NCBI GenBank assembly: GCA_947631375.1
Contig: CANRLD010000091.1
Location: 1 to 7,181, forward strand
DNA: 7,181 nucleotides
Source: an uncultured Methylophaga sp.
Lineage (GTDB): Bacteria; Pseudomonadota; Gammaproteobacteria; Nitrosococcales; Methylophagaceae
Reading direction: 5' to 3'
Shown: positions 1-6,484 of the stretch, one piece after another
Position numbering within the stretch: the stretch's first letter is position 1
How the letters are laid out: each line of letters begins with the position of its first letter
Translations under genes and position numbers: made by a program
Notes under the pieces: model-generated
The model's input: the letters and a program-made list of their open reading frames with translations, nothing else
Database searches by the model: none
What the model was told of the DNA's origin: nothing

Positions 1-389
1 GCAATCATAATGACATCCAGATCCTGACGCGGCTGAATCTGATTGTAAACAATCGCAAAACCGTGAGCAAACGCCAGAGTAGCGCCCTGCTTCAGATTCG
101 GTTCAATTTCATCTTTATACAAGGTAGATTGGAACTCGTCTGGTGTTAACACCATTACCAGATCGGCCTGACTCACTGCTGTTGCTGTATCGCTTACTTT
201 CAGGCCAGCACCTTCTGCCTTGGCAATAGACGATGATCCGGCACGCAGGGCAACAGTCACATCCACACCTGAATCTTTCAGATTGCAGGCATGAGCATGG
301 CCTTGTGAACCGTAGCCGATAATCGTGACCTTCATCCCACGTATCAATGACAGATCACAGTCTTTATCATAATAAATGTTCAAACTCAT
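1..389 (-). CDS. ilvC: Ketol-acid reductoisomerase, class I (short form), N-terminal part; 3' end beyond left edge
   Basis: Ketol-acid reductoisomerase converts acetolactate (or acetohydroxybutyrate) to the dihydroxy acid using NADPH and Mg2+, the second step of valine, leucine and isoleucine synthesis, in the cytoplasm. The window holds the first 129 codons on the minus strand; the rest lies past position 1. The reading begins MSLNIYYDKDCDLSLIRGMK, followed by the Rossmann dinucleotide motif GYGSQGHAHA at residues 25-34 and an Arg/Ser-rich loop (ALRAGSSS, about 47-54) typical of NADPH-binding forms. The AHG at 108-110 contains the conserved active-site His. This start resembles the roughly 338-residue class I enzymes of pseudomonads and betaproteobacteria rather than the longer E. 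coli enzyme. The ATG at 389 has an AAGGA ribosome site (397-401) 7 bases upstream. It lies 22 bp after the acetolactate synthase small subunit gene, so it is very probably the third gene of an ilvI-ilvN-ilvC operon. Confidence 0.96.
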   Translation of the reverse strand, partial: MSLNIYYDKDCDLSLIRGMKVTIIGYGSQGHAHACNLKDSGVDVTVALRAGSSSIAKAEGAGLKVSDTATAVSQADLVMVLTPDEFQSTLYKDEIEPNLKQGATLAFAHGFAIVYNQIQPRQDLDVIMI

Positions 390-411
390 TCTTAATTCCT
401 TCGTTTTTAAA

Positions 412-909
412 TCAAGTCAATTGCAGGCATTTTTCGCCACGGGCGATGCCAGAAACGCCACTGCGTACGGTTTCGAGAATTTTATGCTCGGACAACACCT
501 CGATAAAAGAATCCAGTTTGCTGCCTGCACCAGTTAATTCAATCGTATAGGTTGATGCGGTGACATCAATAATACGTCCACGGAAAATATCAGCCAGACG
601 TTTTATGTCTTCACGCTGATCCATGGTCATCGCTTTCACCTTTATCAGCATCATTTCACGTTCAATATGCGGTCCGCTGGAAAGCTCCATTAATTTCACT
701 ACGTCAACCAGCTTGTTCAATTGCTTAGTGATCTGTTCAACAACGCGGTCAGTACCGCTGGTGACAATCGTCATCCGTGATAACGACGCATCTTCCGTTG
801 GTGCGACGGTTAATGACTCGATATTATATCCACGGGCCGAAAACAAACCAGCGACACGCGATAACGCCCCTGCTTCATTTTCTATCAGAATCGAGATGAT
901 ATGACGCAT
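412..909 (-). CDS. ilvN: Acetolactate synthase small (regulatory) subunit, IlvH/IlvN type
   Basis: This is the regulatory subunit of acetohydroxyacid synthase: it binds the large subunit, raises its activity and mediates feedback inhibition by valine. The protein is 165 aa, close to the 163 aa of E. coli IlvH, which it resembles along its length (for example GALSRVAGLFSARGYNIESL and the later IFRGRIIDVT). Residues 1-76 form the ACT domain and about 80-160 the C-terminal small-subunit domain. Residues corresponding to E. coli IlvH G14, S17 and N29, where changes are known to give valine resistance, are all present here (G14, S17, N29), so I infer a valine-sensitive enzyme. Its ATG shares one base with the stop codon of the large-subunit gene (TAATG, 907-911), indicating translational coupling and equal production of the two subunits. 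It ends in TGA 22 bp before ilvC. The symbol ilvH would be equally valid. Confidence 0.96.
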   Translation of the reverse strand: MRHIISILIENEAGALSRVAGLFSARGYNIESLTVAPTEDASLSRMTIVTSGTDRVVEQITKQLNKLVDVVKLMELSSGPHIEREMMLIKVKAMTMDQREDIKRLADIFRGRIIDVTASTYTIELTGAGSKLDSFIEVLSEHKILETVRSGVSGIARGEKCLQLT

Positions 910-2651
910 TATGACAACTCCCGTTCCGGATCTTGTGGTAAATCACTGTAAGGTGACATGTGCATTTCATTATGGGCTTTGCCCTGAGCGATCATCGGAT
1001 AAACGTTTTCCGTTTGATCGGTAACGATATCCAGAAATACCAGCCGATCTTTCATTGCAAACGCTTCTTCCAGCTTTGGACGTAAATCTTCAACCCGCTC
1101 AATACGAATACCAACATGACCATAGCTTTCCGCCAACTTAACAAAGTCTGGCAGCGACTCCATATAAGAATGCGAGTACCGGTTCTGGTAGAAAAACTCC
1201 TGCCACTGACGCACCATGCCCAGGTAGCGATTGTTCAATGCAACAATTTTCACTGGCAGACCGTATTGCAAACAGGTCGAAAGCTCCTGAATACACATCT
1301 GAATACTGCCTTCGCCAGTTACACAGATAACAATATCATCCGGGAAAGCAAGCTGAACGCCCATCGCTGCGGGCAAACCAAAGCCCATCGTTCCCAAACC
1401 ACCAGAGTTGATCCAGCGGTTCGGTTTACTGAAACCATAATATTGTGCAGCCCACATCTGATGCTGCCCAACGTCAGAGGTCACATAGGCATCACCCTTC
1501 GTTATTTCGTGAATAAGCTCGATAACCGCTTGGGGCTTGATTTGGTCGCTGTTACGATCGTATGACATACATTTTTTTGCACGCCATCCATTGATTATCT
1601 GCCACCAATCGGCCAACGCGGCCTGATCCGGTTGTGTTTTGCTTAATTCCAGCAAGTGATTCATATCTGCCAGTACATCCGCAACATTGCCAACAATAGG
1701 CACGTCAACCGAAATGGTTTTTGAAATGGATGATGGATCAATATCAATATGTATGATCTTGGCATGCGGGCAGAATTCCGCAATCTTGCCGGTAACACGA
1801 TCATCAAAACGGGCGCCAATCGCAATCAGCACATCACAATCGTGCATTGCCATATTCGCTTCATAGGTGCCATGCATACCTAACATGCCAAGAAACTGCT
1901 CGTCATCCCAAGGATAAGAGCCCAGTCCCATTAAGGTGGAGGTAATCGGGTACCCCAATTTACGAACAAAAGTGCGTAACGCATCAGAAGCATTACCCAG
2001 CACCACGCCGCCACCGGTATAAATCATCGGTTTTTTAGCAGTCAACAAAAGGTCTATAGCCCGTTTAACCTGTCCAGGATGCCCTTTGGTAACAGGTTGA
2101 TAAGAGCGCAGATGTACCTGCTCAGGATAAACATACGGGATCTTGATATTCGGATCAGTGATGTCTTTAGGAACGTCGATCACTACAGGTCCCGGACGAC
2201 CTGTTGTTGCCACGTAAAAGGCCTTTTTAAAGGTCTCTGCCAGATCGTTGATATCTTTCACCAGGAAATTGTGCTTAACGCAAGGACGTGTAATCCCTAC
2301 AGAGTCGACTTCCTGAAAAGCATCACTGCCAATATTGGCTGTCGCAACCTGCCCGGTGATAACAACCATTGGAATAGAATCCATATAGGCGGTTGCAATC
2401 CCGGTTACAGCATTGGTTGCGCCAGGACCTGAGGTAACCAGAACAACACCCGGCTTTCCCGTCGCGCGCGCATAGCCATCAGCTGCGTGTGTTGCTGCCT
2501 GTTCATGACGCACAAGAATATGCTTGATCTCTTCCTGGTTATACAGTGCATCGTAAATATGCAGCACTGCACCACCTGGGTAACCAAACAAATATTCAAC
2601 TCCCTCGTCTTTCAGACAATGGACCAGAATCTCGGCGCCGCTTAATTCCAC
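909..2651 (-). CDS. ilvI: Acetolactate synthase (acetohydroxyacid synthase) large catalytic subunit
   Basis: The catalytic subunit condenses pyruvate with pyruvate or 2-oxobutyrate to give acetolactate or acetohydroxybutyrate, the first shared step of branched-chain amino acid synthesis; it needs thiamine diphosphate, Mg2+ and FAD. It is 580 aa (E. coli IlvI is 574). Three domains follow in order: the N-terminal ThDP (Pyr) domain with the catalytic Glu50 in RHEQAATHAADGYARATG; the central FAD-associated domain (about 190-330, with GMLGMHGTYEANM at 255-267 and HIDIDPSSISKT at 301-312); and the C-terminal ThDP (PP) domain with the metal/diphosphate motif from GEGS (446-449) to NN (473-474). GEGS replaces the usual GDGS. 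From memory this Glu variant is common in Pseudomonas and Burkholderia enzymes, so I do not read it as damage. The start codon is GTG at 2651, behind a purine-rich ribosome site (GAGAGAGGAAG), and the N-terminus MELSGAE matches the family. It is first in the operon with ilvN and ilvC. Confidence 0.97.
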   Translation of the reverse strand: MELSGAEILVHCLKDEGVEYLFGYPGGAVLHIYDALYNQEEIKHILVRHEQAATHAADGYARATGKPGVVLVTSGPGATNAVTGIATAYMDSIPMVVITGQVATANIGSDAFQEVDSVGITRPCVKHNFLVKDINDLAETFKKAFYVATTGRPGPVVIDVPKDITDPNIKIPYVYPEQVHLRSYQPVTKGHPGQVKRAIDLLLTAKKPMIYTGGGVVLGNASDALRTFVRKLGYPITSTLMGLGSYPWDDEQFLGMLGMHGTYEANMAMHDCDVLIAIGARFDDRVTGKIAEFCPHAKIIHIDIDPSSISKTISVDVPIVGNVADVLADMNHLLELSKTQPDQAALADWWQIINGWRAKKCMSYDRNSDQIKPQAVIELIHEITKGDAYVTSDVGQHQMWAAQYYGFSKPNRWINSGGLGTMGFGLPAAMGVQLAFPDDIVICVTGEGSIQMCIQELSTCLQYGLPVKIVALNNRYLGMVRQWQEFFYQNRYSHSYMESLPDFVKLAESYGHVGIRIERVEDLRPKLEEAFAMKDRLVFLDIVTDQTENVYPMIAQGKAHNEMHMSPYSDLPQDPERELS

Positions 2652-2698
2652 GTCTTCCTCTCTCGAACCGCTATTGCGTTCTGCATCAAAATATTAAA

Positions 2699-2723
2699 CG
2701 GGTAAAGTTACTGCTAATACCCG
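2699..2723. repeat. Inverted repeat around the candidate ilv -10 box
   Basis: CGGGTA at 2699-2704 and TACCCG at 2718-2723 are perfect inverted repeats separated by 13 bp, with half-site centres 19 bp apart, about two helical turns. One half lies in the promoter spacer and the other directly downstream of the proposed -10 hexamer, so a dimeric regulator bound here would block RNA polymerase. As RNA the repeat could also form a stem in which TTA and TAA extend the pairing with a 3-nt bulge, but it would lie mostly upstream of the proposed start site. Operator function is an inference. Confidence 0.35.
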
Positions 2724-2733
2724 CTAAGGTCAA
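2705..2733 (-). promoter_or_regulatory. Candidate sigma-70 promoter of the ilvI-ilvN-ilvC operon
   Basis: Read on the minus strand, TTGACC (2733-2728, five of six to the -35 consensus) is followed after exactly 17 bp by TAACTT (2710-2705, only three of six to the -10 consensus). Transcription would start near 2698, leaving a leader of about 45-50 nt before the GTG of ilvI. The poor -10 suggests a weak or activated promoter. No leader peptide rich in Leu, Ile or Val codons and no convincing attenuator were found in that leader. The call rests on consensus matching only. Confidence 0.35.
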
Positions 2734-2804
2734 GAAAAACCGCCTCTCCCTGCCTCTGGGGCTTTTCGTAAAAAAATAACTTTTCGGCGGCAAAACTATC
2801 TCGT

Positions 2805-2815
2805 TATGGCATAAT
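2805..2815 (+). promoter_or_regulatory. Candidate extended -10 promoter of pyrC
   Basis: TATGGCATAAT matches an extended -10 element (TRTGN followed by TATAAT) at all but one position. No good -35 box stands at the normal distance, which fits an extended -10 promoter. The element ends only 7 bp before the pyrC ATG at 2823, so the predicted start site falls at or next to the start codon. No Shine-Dalgarno sequence precedes that ATG. Either the pyrC mRNA is leaderless or nearly so, or the real promoter is further upstream. Confidence 0.35.
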
Positions 2816-2822
2816 TTCAGTT

Positions 2823-3869
2823 ATGACAAAACATACCATAAACAGTATTACCATTACCCGGCCTGACGACTGGCATCTTCACTTGCGGGACAATAGTGCA
2901 TTGCAACGGACGGTTGCCGATAGTGCGCGTTGCTTCGGACGCGCCATTGTCATGCCCAATCTACAACCGCCAGTCATTAACGCGGAACAAGCGGCAAGCT
3001 ATCGGCAGCGCATCCTGGCTGCCCGTCCAGCAGGTTCACAGTTTGAACCACTGATGACGCTTTACCTCACTGATAATACAACACCTGAGGATATTATTGC
3101 CGCTGTTAAGTCCGGGTTTATTAAAGCAGTCAAATTATATCCTGCCGGCGCAACCACCAACTCTGCTGCCGGTGTGACAAATATAGCAAATTGTTATGCT
3201 ACGCTTGAAACGATGCAAGAGCTTGGCCTGCCACTCTTGATTCATGGCGAAGTAACGCATAAGCACATTGATATTTTTGATCGCGAAAAAGTATTTATTG
3301 ACGAAAAACTGATTCCACTGTTACGCGACTTTCCGGAACTGAAAGTTGTTTTTGAACATATCACTACCCGGGAAGCGACTGACTTTGTCGCTGAAGCAAG
3401 CAATTTTGTGGCGGCAACGATTACCCCTCACCATCTGCTACTCAACCGTAATGATATGCTGGTCGGCGGTATTCGCCCACACCACTTCTGTCTGCCTGTA
3501 CTCAAGCGCAATACTCATCAACAGGCATTAATTACTGCCGCAACCAGTAGTAATCCAAAGTTTTTCCTCGGCACCGATAGTGCCCCACACGCTCAACATA
3601 CTAAAGAAAATGCTTGTGGTTGTGCGGGTGTTTACAGCGCACATGCAGCGATCGAGCTCTATGCGGAAGTATTCGATGCTGCCGAATGTCTGGAGAAACT
3701 AGAAGGCTTTGCCAGCTTTTATGGCGCAGATTTCTATGGTTTGCCACGCAATTCACAACACATCACCTTGCAGAAAACAGAATGGCAGATTGCCGAAACG
3801 CTGAGCGTTGCCGATGAAGCGCTGGTGCCAATGCGTGCTGGGGAAACGATTCGTTGGAAACTGGTTTAA
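2823..3869 (+). CDS. pyrC: Dihydroorotase, class II (E. coli PyrC type)
   Basis: PyrC is the zinc amidohydrolase that cyclises carbamoyl-aspartate to dihydroorotate, the third step of de novo pyrimidine synthesis, in the cytoplasm. The protein is 348 aa, the same length as E. coli PyrC, and is collinear with it. The metal-binding HxH is seen as H18 and H20 in RPDDWHLHLRD. The bridging carboxylated lysine is K104 in KLYPAGATTNS, the other zinc ligands are H141 (HGEVTH) and H179 (FEHITT), and the catalytic Asp is D252 in GTDSAPH. R22 and N46 are placed to bind substrate carboxylate. All key residues are intact. It is a single-gene unit, divergent from ilvI (171 bp) and convergent with metY (46 bp). 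The ATG at 2823 gives the family N-terminus, but no ribosome-binding sequence precedes it. Confidence 0.97.
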   Translation: MTKHTINSITITRPDDWHLHLRDNSALQRTVADSARCFGRAIVMPNLQPPVINAEQAASYRQRILAARPAGSQFEPLMTLYLTDNTTPEDIIAAVKSGFIKAVKLYPAGATTNSAAGVTNIANCYATLETMQELGLPLLIHGEVTHKHIDIFDREKVFIDEKLIPLLRDFPELKVVFEHITTREATDFVAEASNFVAATITPHHLLLNRNDMLVGGIRPHHFCLPVLKRNTHQQALITAATSSNPKFFLGTDSAPHAQHTKENACGCAGVYSAHAAIELYAEVFDAAECLEKLEGFASFYGADFYGLPRNSQHITLQKTEWQIAETLSVADEALVPMRAGETIRWKLV

Positions 3870-3875
3870 TCAATA

Positions 3876-3898
3876 CTTGACCAGCCAGACTGGTCAAG
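3876..3898. terminator. Hairpin between convergent pyrC and metY, probable bidirectional terminator
   Basis: CTTGACCAG (3876-3884) and CTGGTCAAG (3890-3898) form a perfect 9-bp stem with a 5-nt loop, in the 46-bp gap between the stop codons of pyrC (plus) and metY (minus). Only weak T-rich stretches follow: CATCTTTCGTTTG on the plus strand and TATTGATT on the minus strand. The symmetric position suggests that it serves both genes, though termination may be only partial. Confidence 0.6.
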
Positions 3899-3915
3899 CA
3901 TCTTTCGTTTGTTGA

Positions 3916-5187
3916 TTATACCGCTGCGAACGCTTGCTCCAAATCGCCGATAATATCGTTGATATGCTCAATACCAATGCATAATCTCAACATCTCCGGA
4001 GTCACCCCCGCGGTGGCCAGTTCAGTTTCGGACAGTTGCCGGTGAGTAGTCGAAGCCGGATGACAGGCTAATGATTTAGTGTCGCCGATATTCACCAGTC
4101 GTTTGATCATTTTTAGCGCATCATAAAACTTCACACCACTGCTAAAACCGCCTTTGATACCAAACGTCAGTAACGATGAGGGTTTACCGGCAAAGTATTT
4201 TTGTGCCAAATCGTAGTATTCGTCCCCTGGCAATCCAGCATATTTCACCCATTCCACTTTAGGATGCTGTTTTAAATACATCGCAACGGCGAGCGCATTA
4301 TCACAGTGTCGTTCCATCCGTAAAGCCAAGGTTTCTATTCCTTGCAACAATAAAAATGCATTCATTGGCGATAAGGCTGAACCAGTATTACGCAATGGCA
4401 CAGTACGCGCTCTGGCAATATAGGCAGCGTCACCAAATTGCTCGGTATAGACCACTCCGTGATAAGCCGGTTCAGGCTGACTCAACATCGGAAAGCGGTC
4501 TTGATGTTCACGCCAGGGGAATTTCCCCGAATCGACAATAACCCCGCCCAAGGTCGTGCCATGGCCTCCCATATACTTGGTCAACGAGTGCACCACAATA
4601 TCAGCACCATATTGAATCGGTGTCAGTAGCATCGGCGTTGCCACCGTATTATCGACAATAACCGGTACACCATGAGTATGCGCCATCGTGGCGATTGGTT
4701 CAATATCAATAATATTGCCGGCTGGATTACCGATCGATTCACAAAATATGGCTTTGGTTTTTGCATCGATCAGTTTTTCCAGATCGGCAGCCTGATCAGT
4801 TGCTGCAAAACGCACTTCAATTCCCAGTGATGGCAGCATGTGGGCAAACAAAGTATAGGTGCCACCATACAGCTGTGGCGTAGTCACAATGTTATCGCCT
4901 GCTTCAGCGATGGTCAGGATGGCATAATGAATAGCTGCGCTGCCCGCCGAGGTTGCCAGTGCGGCCAGACCACCTTCCAGTGCCGCAACCCGCTTTTCCA
5001 GCACATCCCAGGTTGGATTCATAATCCGGCTGTAAATATTGCCAGGTACATCCAGATTAAACAGATCAGCACCATGCTGGGCATTATCAAACTCAAAGGC
5101 GACCGTTTGATATATTGGTGTTGCGCAGGACTTGGTGACAGGATCCGTTTCGTAACCTTCATGAAGGCAAATAGTTTCTTTTTTCAT
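3916..5187 (-). CDS. metY: O-acetylhomoserine sulfhydrylase (aminocarboxypropyltransferase), PLP-dependent
   Basis: This is a fold-type I PLP enzyme of the Cys/Met metabolism family. It most likely joins O-acetylhomoserine with sulfide to make homocysteine (direct sulfhydrylation in methionine synthesis), and possibly uses methanethiol as well. Numbering from the upstream ATG at 5193: the PLP lysine is K206 in HSLTKYMGGHG, the Asp contacting the PLP nitrogen is D181 (VIVDNT), phosphate-binding residues are in YSRIMNP (54-60) and TSAGSAAI (81-88), the stacking Tyr is Y109 (QLYGGT), and the carboxylate-binding Arg is R404 near the end (MLRLCIGIEH). At 423-425 aa it is longer than cystathionine gamma-synthase (about 386) and has the insert usual for MetY. 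Either of two close ATGs could start it. The one at 5187 is preferred because a GAG lies 6 nt upstream; for the ATG at 5193 that GAG would abut the codon. No clear MetJ box or SAM riboswitch is visible upstream. It diverges from the DJ-1 family gene. Related gamma-family activities cannot be fully excluded. Confidence 0.92.
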   Translation of the reverse strand: MKKETICLHEGYETDPVTKSCATPIYQTVAFEFDNAQHGADLFNLDVPGNIYSRIMNPTWDVLEKRVAALEGGLAALATSAGSAAIHYAILTIAEAGDNIVTTPQLYGGTYTLFAHMLPSLGIEVRFAATDQAADLEKLIDAKTKAIFCESIGNPAGNIIDIEPIATMAHTHGVPVIVDNTVATPMLLTPIQYGADIVVHSLTKYMGGHGTTLGGVIVDSGKFPWREHQDRFPMLSQPEPAYHGVVYTEQFGDAAYIARARTVPLRNTGSALSPMNAFLLLQGIETLALRMERHCDNALAVAMYLKQHPKVEWVKYAGLPGDEYYDLAQKYFAGKPSSLLTFGIKGGFSSGVKFYDALKMIKRLVNIGDTKSLACHPASTTHRQLSETELATAGVTPEMLRLCIGIEHINDIIGDLEQAFAAV

Positions 5188-5205
5188 CGTCATCTCGCGT
5201 TGTTA

Positions 5206-5234
5206 TTGGTATTCTCTGAGTGTACGGCTATAAA
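5206..5234 (+). promoter_or_regulatory. Candidate sigma-70 promoter of the DJ-1/PfpI family gene
   Basis: TTGGTA (5206-5211, four of six to consensus) and TATAAA (5229-5234, five of six) are spaced by 17 bp and point toward the gene starting at 5323. The leader would be about 80 nt. The element lies in the 135-bp divergent region shared with metY, only about 20 bp upstream of the metY start on the other strand, so the two genes' transcription signals may interfere. The minus-strand promoter for metY is less clear: TTGCGA with weak -10 candidates nearby. Confidence 0.45.
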
Positions 5235-5322
5235 CATGAAATGCAATCATTCGCAAAACATGTGCTCCTGGCATTTGTTCTATCATTGCCTCCATTACCC
5301 ATAAATTTCAGGAGAAGTAACC

Positions 5323-6000
5323 ATGAAAATACTAATGGTCCTTACCTCGCACGACAAACTTGGCAATACTGATGAAAAAACCGGTTTCTGGCTGGAAGAA
5401 TTAGCCGCCCCCTACTATGTGATGAAAGATGCCGGTGCAGAATTAGTTCTGGCTTCACCAAAAGGTGGTCAACCGCCCATGGATCCCAAAAGCAGCCAGC
5501 CGGAGTTCCAGACGGATGCAACCCGTCGTTTTGAACAGGACGCTGAGGCGAATAATCAGTTGGCCAACACCGTTAAATTGGCCGATATCCAGACCTCTGA
5601 TTTTGATGCTGTGTTTTATCCTGGTGGCCATGGTCCGTTATGGGATCTGGTTGACGATAAACACTCCATCGCAATCATTGAAAGTTTTGTGCTCGCCAAT
5701 AAACCTGTCGCGGCTGTCTGTCATGCCCCTGCAGTGTTGTTAAACGTGAAAACGATTGGTGATGATCCGTGGATTAAAGGCAAAACGGTTACTGCATTTT
5801 CAAATAGTGAAGAAGATGCGGTAGGCTTGTCAGCCATCGTTCCTTTTTTACTGGAAGACGCACTCAAACAACGTGGCGCTCTCTTTAAAAAGGGCGATGA
5901 TTGGACGTCATTTGTTGTGACAGATGGCGTACTCATTACAGGGCAAAACCCGGCATCATCAGAAGCCACGGCAACCACCCTGTTAAAGCAGTTGGCTTAA
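5323..6000 (+). CDS. DJ-1/PfpI superfamily protein, Hsp31-like (type 1 glutamine amidotransferase-like fold)
   Basis: This is a 225-aa cytoplasmic protein of the DJ-1/PfpI superfamily, in the subgroup with yeast Hsp31-like proteins, whose members have been described as glutathione-independent glyoxalases (methylglyoxal to lactate), chaperones or deglycases. The nucleophile elbow AVCHAP places the catalytic C133 and H134. An acidic residue to activate the Cys is supplied by E26 in TGFWLEELAAPYY, which aligns by eye with Glu30 of yeast Hsp31. Other family signatures are ASPKGGQPPMDPKS (44-57), the GGHGPLWDL loop (101-109) and ITGQNPASS near the end (205-213). The reactive triad is intact, so it is probably active against a small aldehyde, but the physiological substrate cannot be read from sequence. 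A clear AGGAGA ribosome site (5310-5315) supports the start. It stands alone: divergent from metY and separated from ppiC by a terminator-like hairpin. No functional link to either neighbour is evident. Confidence 0.9.
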   Translation: MKILMVLTSHDKLGNTDEKTGFWLEELAAPYYVMKDAGAELVLASPKGGQPPMDPKSSQPEFQTDATRRFEQDAEANNQLANTVKLADIQTSDFDAVFYPGGHGPLWDLVDDKHSIAIIESFVLANKPVAAVCHAPAVLLNVKTIGDDPWIKGKTVTAFSNSEEDAVGLSAIVPFLLEDALKQRGALFKKGDDWTSFVVTDGVLITGQNPASSEATATTLLKQLA

Positions 6001-6015
6001 TGCCAACTTATTTTT
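5990..6015 (+). terminator. Terminator-like hairpin overlapping the stop codon of the DJ-1 family gene
   Basis: AGTTGGC (5990-5996) and GCCAACT (6002-6008) form a perfect 7-bp stem with a 5-nt loop TTAAT, followed by TATTTTT. The stop codon TAA (5998-6000) sits inside the loop, so the last two sense codons form the left arm. A ribosome reaching the stop would cover the stem and could reduce termination. The same stretch could hold a weak ppiC promoter (TTGGCT at 5992, 17-bp spacer, TAATAC at 6015-6020), but the -10 match is poor. Confidence 0.55.
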
Positions 6016-6035
6016 AATACAATTACGGAAGCATT

Positions 6036-6317
6036 ATGGCGAAAGCAACAGCAAGACACATTCTGGTAGACAGCGAAGAAATCTGTCTGGAACTGAAACG
6101 TGAAATCGAAGAAGGCGCAGATTTTGCCGCCATTGCCAAAGAGCATTCTTCCTGTCCCTCCAGCCGTCAGGGTGGTGATTTGGGTGAGTTTGGCCCGGGT
6201 ATGATGGTGCCGGAGTTCGATAAAGTCGTTTTTTCTGCCCCGGTAAACACCGTACAAGGTCCAGTAAAAACACAGTTTGGCTATCACCTGCTGGAAGTCA
6301 CCAGCCGTACCGAGTAA
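6036..6317 (+). CDS. ppiC: Parvulin-type peptidyl-prolyl cis-trans isomerase (PpiC)
   Basis: PpiC is a single-domain parvulin that speeds cis-trans isomerisation at Xaa-Pro bonds, assisting protein folding in the cytoplasm; it has no signal peptide or membrane segment. The 93-aa length equals that of E. coli PpiC and the rotamase domain fills the whole protein. Signatures in order are H8 in ATARHILV, C40 in KEHSSCPSS, the GGDLGEFGPGMMVPEFDKVVF block (47-67) with M57 and F61, and H84 in TQFGYHLLEV. These are the positions that line the parvulin active site. The ATG at 6036 is preceded by CGGAAG (6026-6031) at good spacing. It lies 35 bp after the DJ-1 family gene on the same strand, with a hairpin between them, so it may be cotranscribed in part or have its own promoter. 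A strong terminator follows. Confidence 0.95.
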   Translation: MAKATARHILVDSEEICLELKREIEEGADFAAIAKEHSSCPSSRQGGDLGEFGPGMMVPEFDKVVFSAPVNTVQGPVKTQFGYHLLEVTSRTE

Positions 6318-6361
6318 TCCTCAGACCGGCTCGGCAAAACAACCTTAACGGTTTTTTTAAG

Positions 6362-6392
6362 AAGCCAGTTGCTTATGCAGCTGGCTTTTTTT
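6362..6392 (+). terminator. Rho-independent terminator after ppiC
   Basis: AAGCCAGTTGC (6362-6372) pairs with GCAGCTGGCTT (6377-6387), giving an 11-bp stem with a single G-U pair and a 4-nt loop TTAT, followed by an uninterrupted T tract to 6392. It lies 44 bp after the ppiC stop codon. This is the clearest terminator in the window and closes the housekeeping block. Confidence 0.88.
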
Positions 6393-6448
6393 ATTTCACC
6401 ATGACACTCCAGCACCGAAATTCGCTGGGCTACGCCTAAGCACGACAC

Positions 6449-6470
6449 AGCAAATTTATCAAAATTTGCT
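6449..6470. repeat. Perfect AT-rich inverted repeat in the non-coding gap
   Basis: AGCAAATTT (6449-6457) and AAATTTGCT (6462-6470) form a perfect 9-bp stem with a 4-nt loop ATCA. No T tract follows on the plus strand and the stem is mostly A-T, so it is a poor terminator. It lies between the ppiC terminator and the GC-richer segment starting near 6485, and could be a protein-binding dyad or part of an inserted element. Confidence 0.5.
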
Positions 6471-6484
6471 TAGAACAATTCATC

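Noticed and set aside
446..909. Long plus-strand open frames opposite ilvN, ilvI, metY and the DJ-1 family gene
   Set aside because: They are antisense shadows of clearly recognised genes, with no family resemblance or translation signals of their own.
1325..1330. GEGS instead of GDGS in the thiamine diphosphate motif of IlvI, considered as an inactivating change
   Set aside because: The same Glu variant is, from memory, normal in Pseudomonas and Burkholderia large subunits, and the rest of the protein is intact.
2642..2686. 14-codon open frame just upstream of and overlapping the ilvI start, considered as an attenuator leader peptide
   Set aside because: It has only one Ile and one Val codon, no ribosome-binding site, and no terminator hairpin with a T tract follows it before ilvI.
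5188..5322. SAM riboswitch or MetJ operator upstream of metY
   Set aside because: No tandem AGACGTCT-like boxes and no recognisable SAM-riboswitch core could be found in this short divergent region.
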